In this document: piece after piece, positions 63,868-64,000 of the stretch
Position numbering within the stretch: the stretch's first letter is position 1
Layout: the number at the start of each line of letters is the position of its first letter
Source of the DNA: Corydoras sp. C115
Taxonomy: Eukaryota; Chordata; Actinopteri; Siluriformes; Callichthyidae
NCBI GenBank assembly: GCA_019802505.1
Contig: JAFMOC010000007.1
Coordinates: forward strand, 8,095,001-8,159,000
Direction: 5' to 3'
Length of the DNA stretch: 64,000 nucleotides
Notes under the pieces: generated by a model
The model's database searches: none
Told to the model about the DNA's origin: nothing
What the model saw: the letters and a program-made list of their open reading frames with translations, nothing else
Position numbers and translations under genes: made by a program

Positions 63868-64000
63868 CATCCATCCATCCATTATCTTCCGCCTTTATCC
63901 TCTACTAGGGTCGTGGGGGGGGTTCCCCATGCCCATCCAGTGGAGAACATGTCGGGCACTGGGCAGATACACCCAGGACAGGGCGCCAATCTATCGCTGG
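63868..64000 (-). mobile_element. tRNA-derived SINE, cut by the right window edge
   Basis: Minus-orientation copy entering the window with a ccatccatccatcc tail and reading to ccaatctatcgctgg at base 64000. The promoter half is outside. Confidence 0.88.

Overview
The window is a vertebrate nuclear segment, and everything in it points to a ray-finned fish. Genes are split by GT-AG introns. There are several fish-type Tc1-like transposons, tRNA-derived SINEs, L2-like, L1-like and other non-LTR fragments, hAT elements and long TA/TG microsatellites. A catfish-like (otophysan) source is my guess from the abundance and style of the Tc1 and SINE copies; the sequence alone does not prove it.

Two protein-coding genes are recognisable, both incomplete. 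THADA lies on the minus strand: 24 coding exons (40911 down to 12159) give about 1,254 codons. That is roughly the first two thirds of a protein that is about 1,950 residues in human; the remaining exons must lie beyond the left edge. PLEKHH2 lies on the plus strand: one 5' UTR exon and five coding exons (46443 to 63721) give about 171 residues of the N-terminal coiled coil; the PH, MyTH4 and FERM modules lie beyond the right edge. The genes are head to head. Their non-coding first exons end in splice donors at 41283 (THADA) and 41712 (PLEKHH2), leaving a shared promoter of a few hundred bases with two CCAAT boxes. As I recall, human THADA and PLEKHH2 are also adjacent and divergent.

Layout. 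1-12158: THADA intron 24, rich in transposons: a Tc1-like element with an open transposase frame at the left edge, a 217-bp hAT MITE, SINEs, a LINE fragment, decayed Tc1 copies, and an hAT relic with a 68-bp G run. 12159-40911: THADA exons and introns, with a pogo/Tigger relic (32.9-33.7 kb) and an hAT relic carrying a BED-finger fragment (36.8-37.8 kb). 40936-41712: bidirectional promoter. 41713-62132: PLEKHH2 introns 1 and 2, the densest repeat area. It holds a triple nest (SINE in hAT in LINE, 47.2-48.9 kb), an L1-type fragment, solo LTRs, a short two-LTR element with no coding region (54.5-55.8 kb), a GC-rich double minisatellite (56.2-56.8 kb), a Tc1 copy with one frameshift, and a compound TA/TG microsatellite (60 kb). 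62133-64000: PLEKHH2 exons 3-6 and SINEs.

I see no operon, CRISPR array, rRNA or true tRNA gene. The most useful observations are a one-base frame break in THADA exon 6, the well-marked young insertions with intact target-site duplications, the two tail classes within one SINE family, and the possibly intact Tc1 transposase. I found no previously undescribed biological system.
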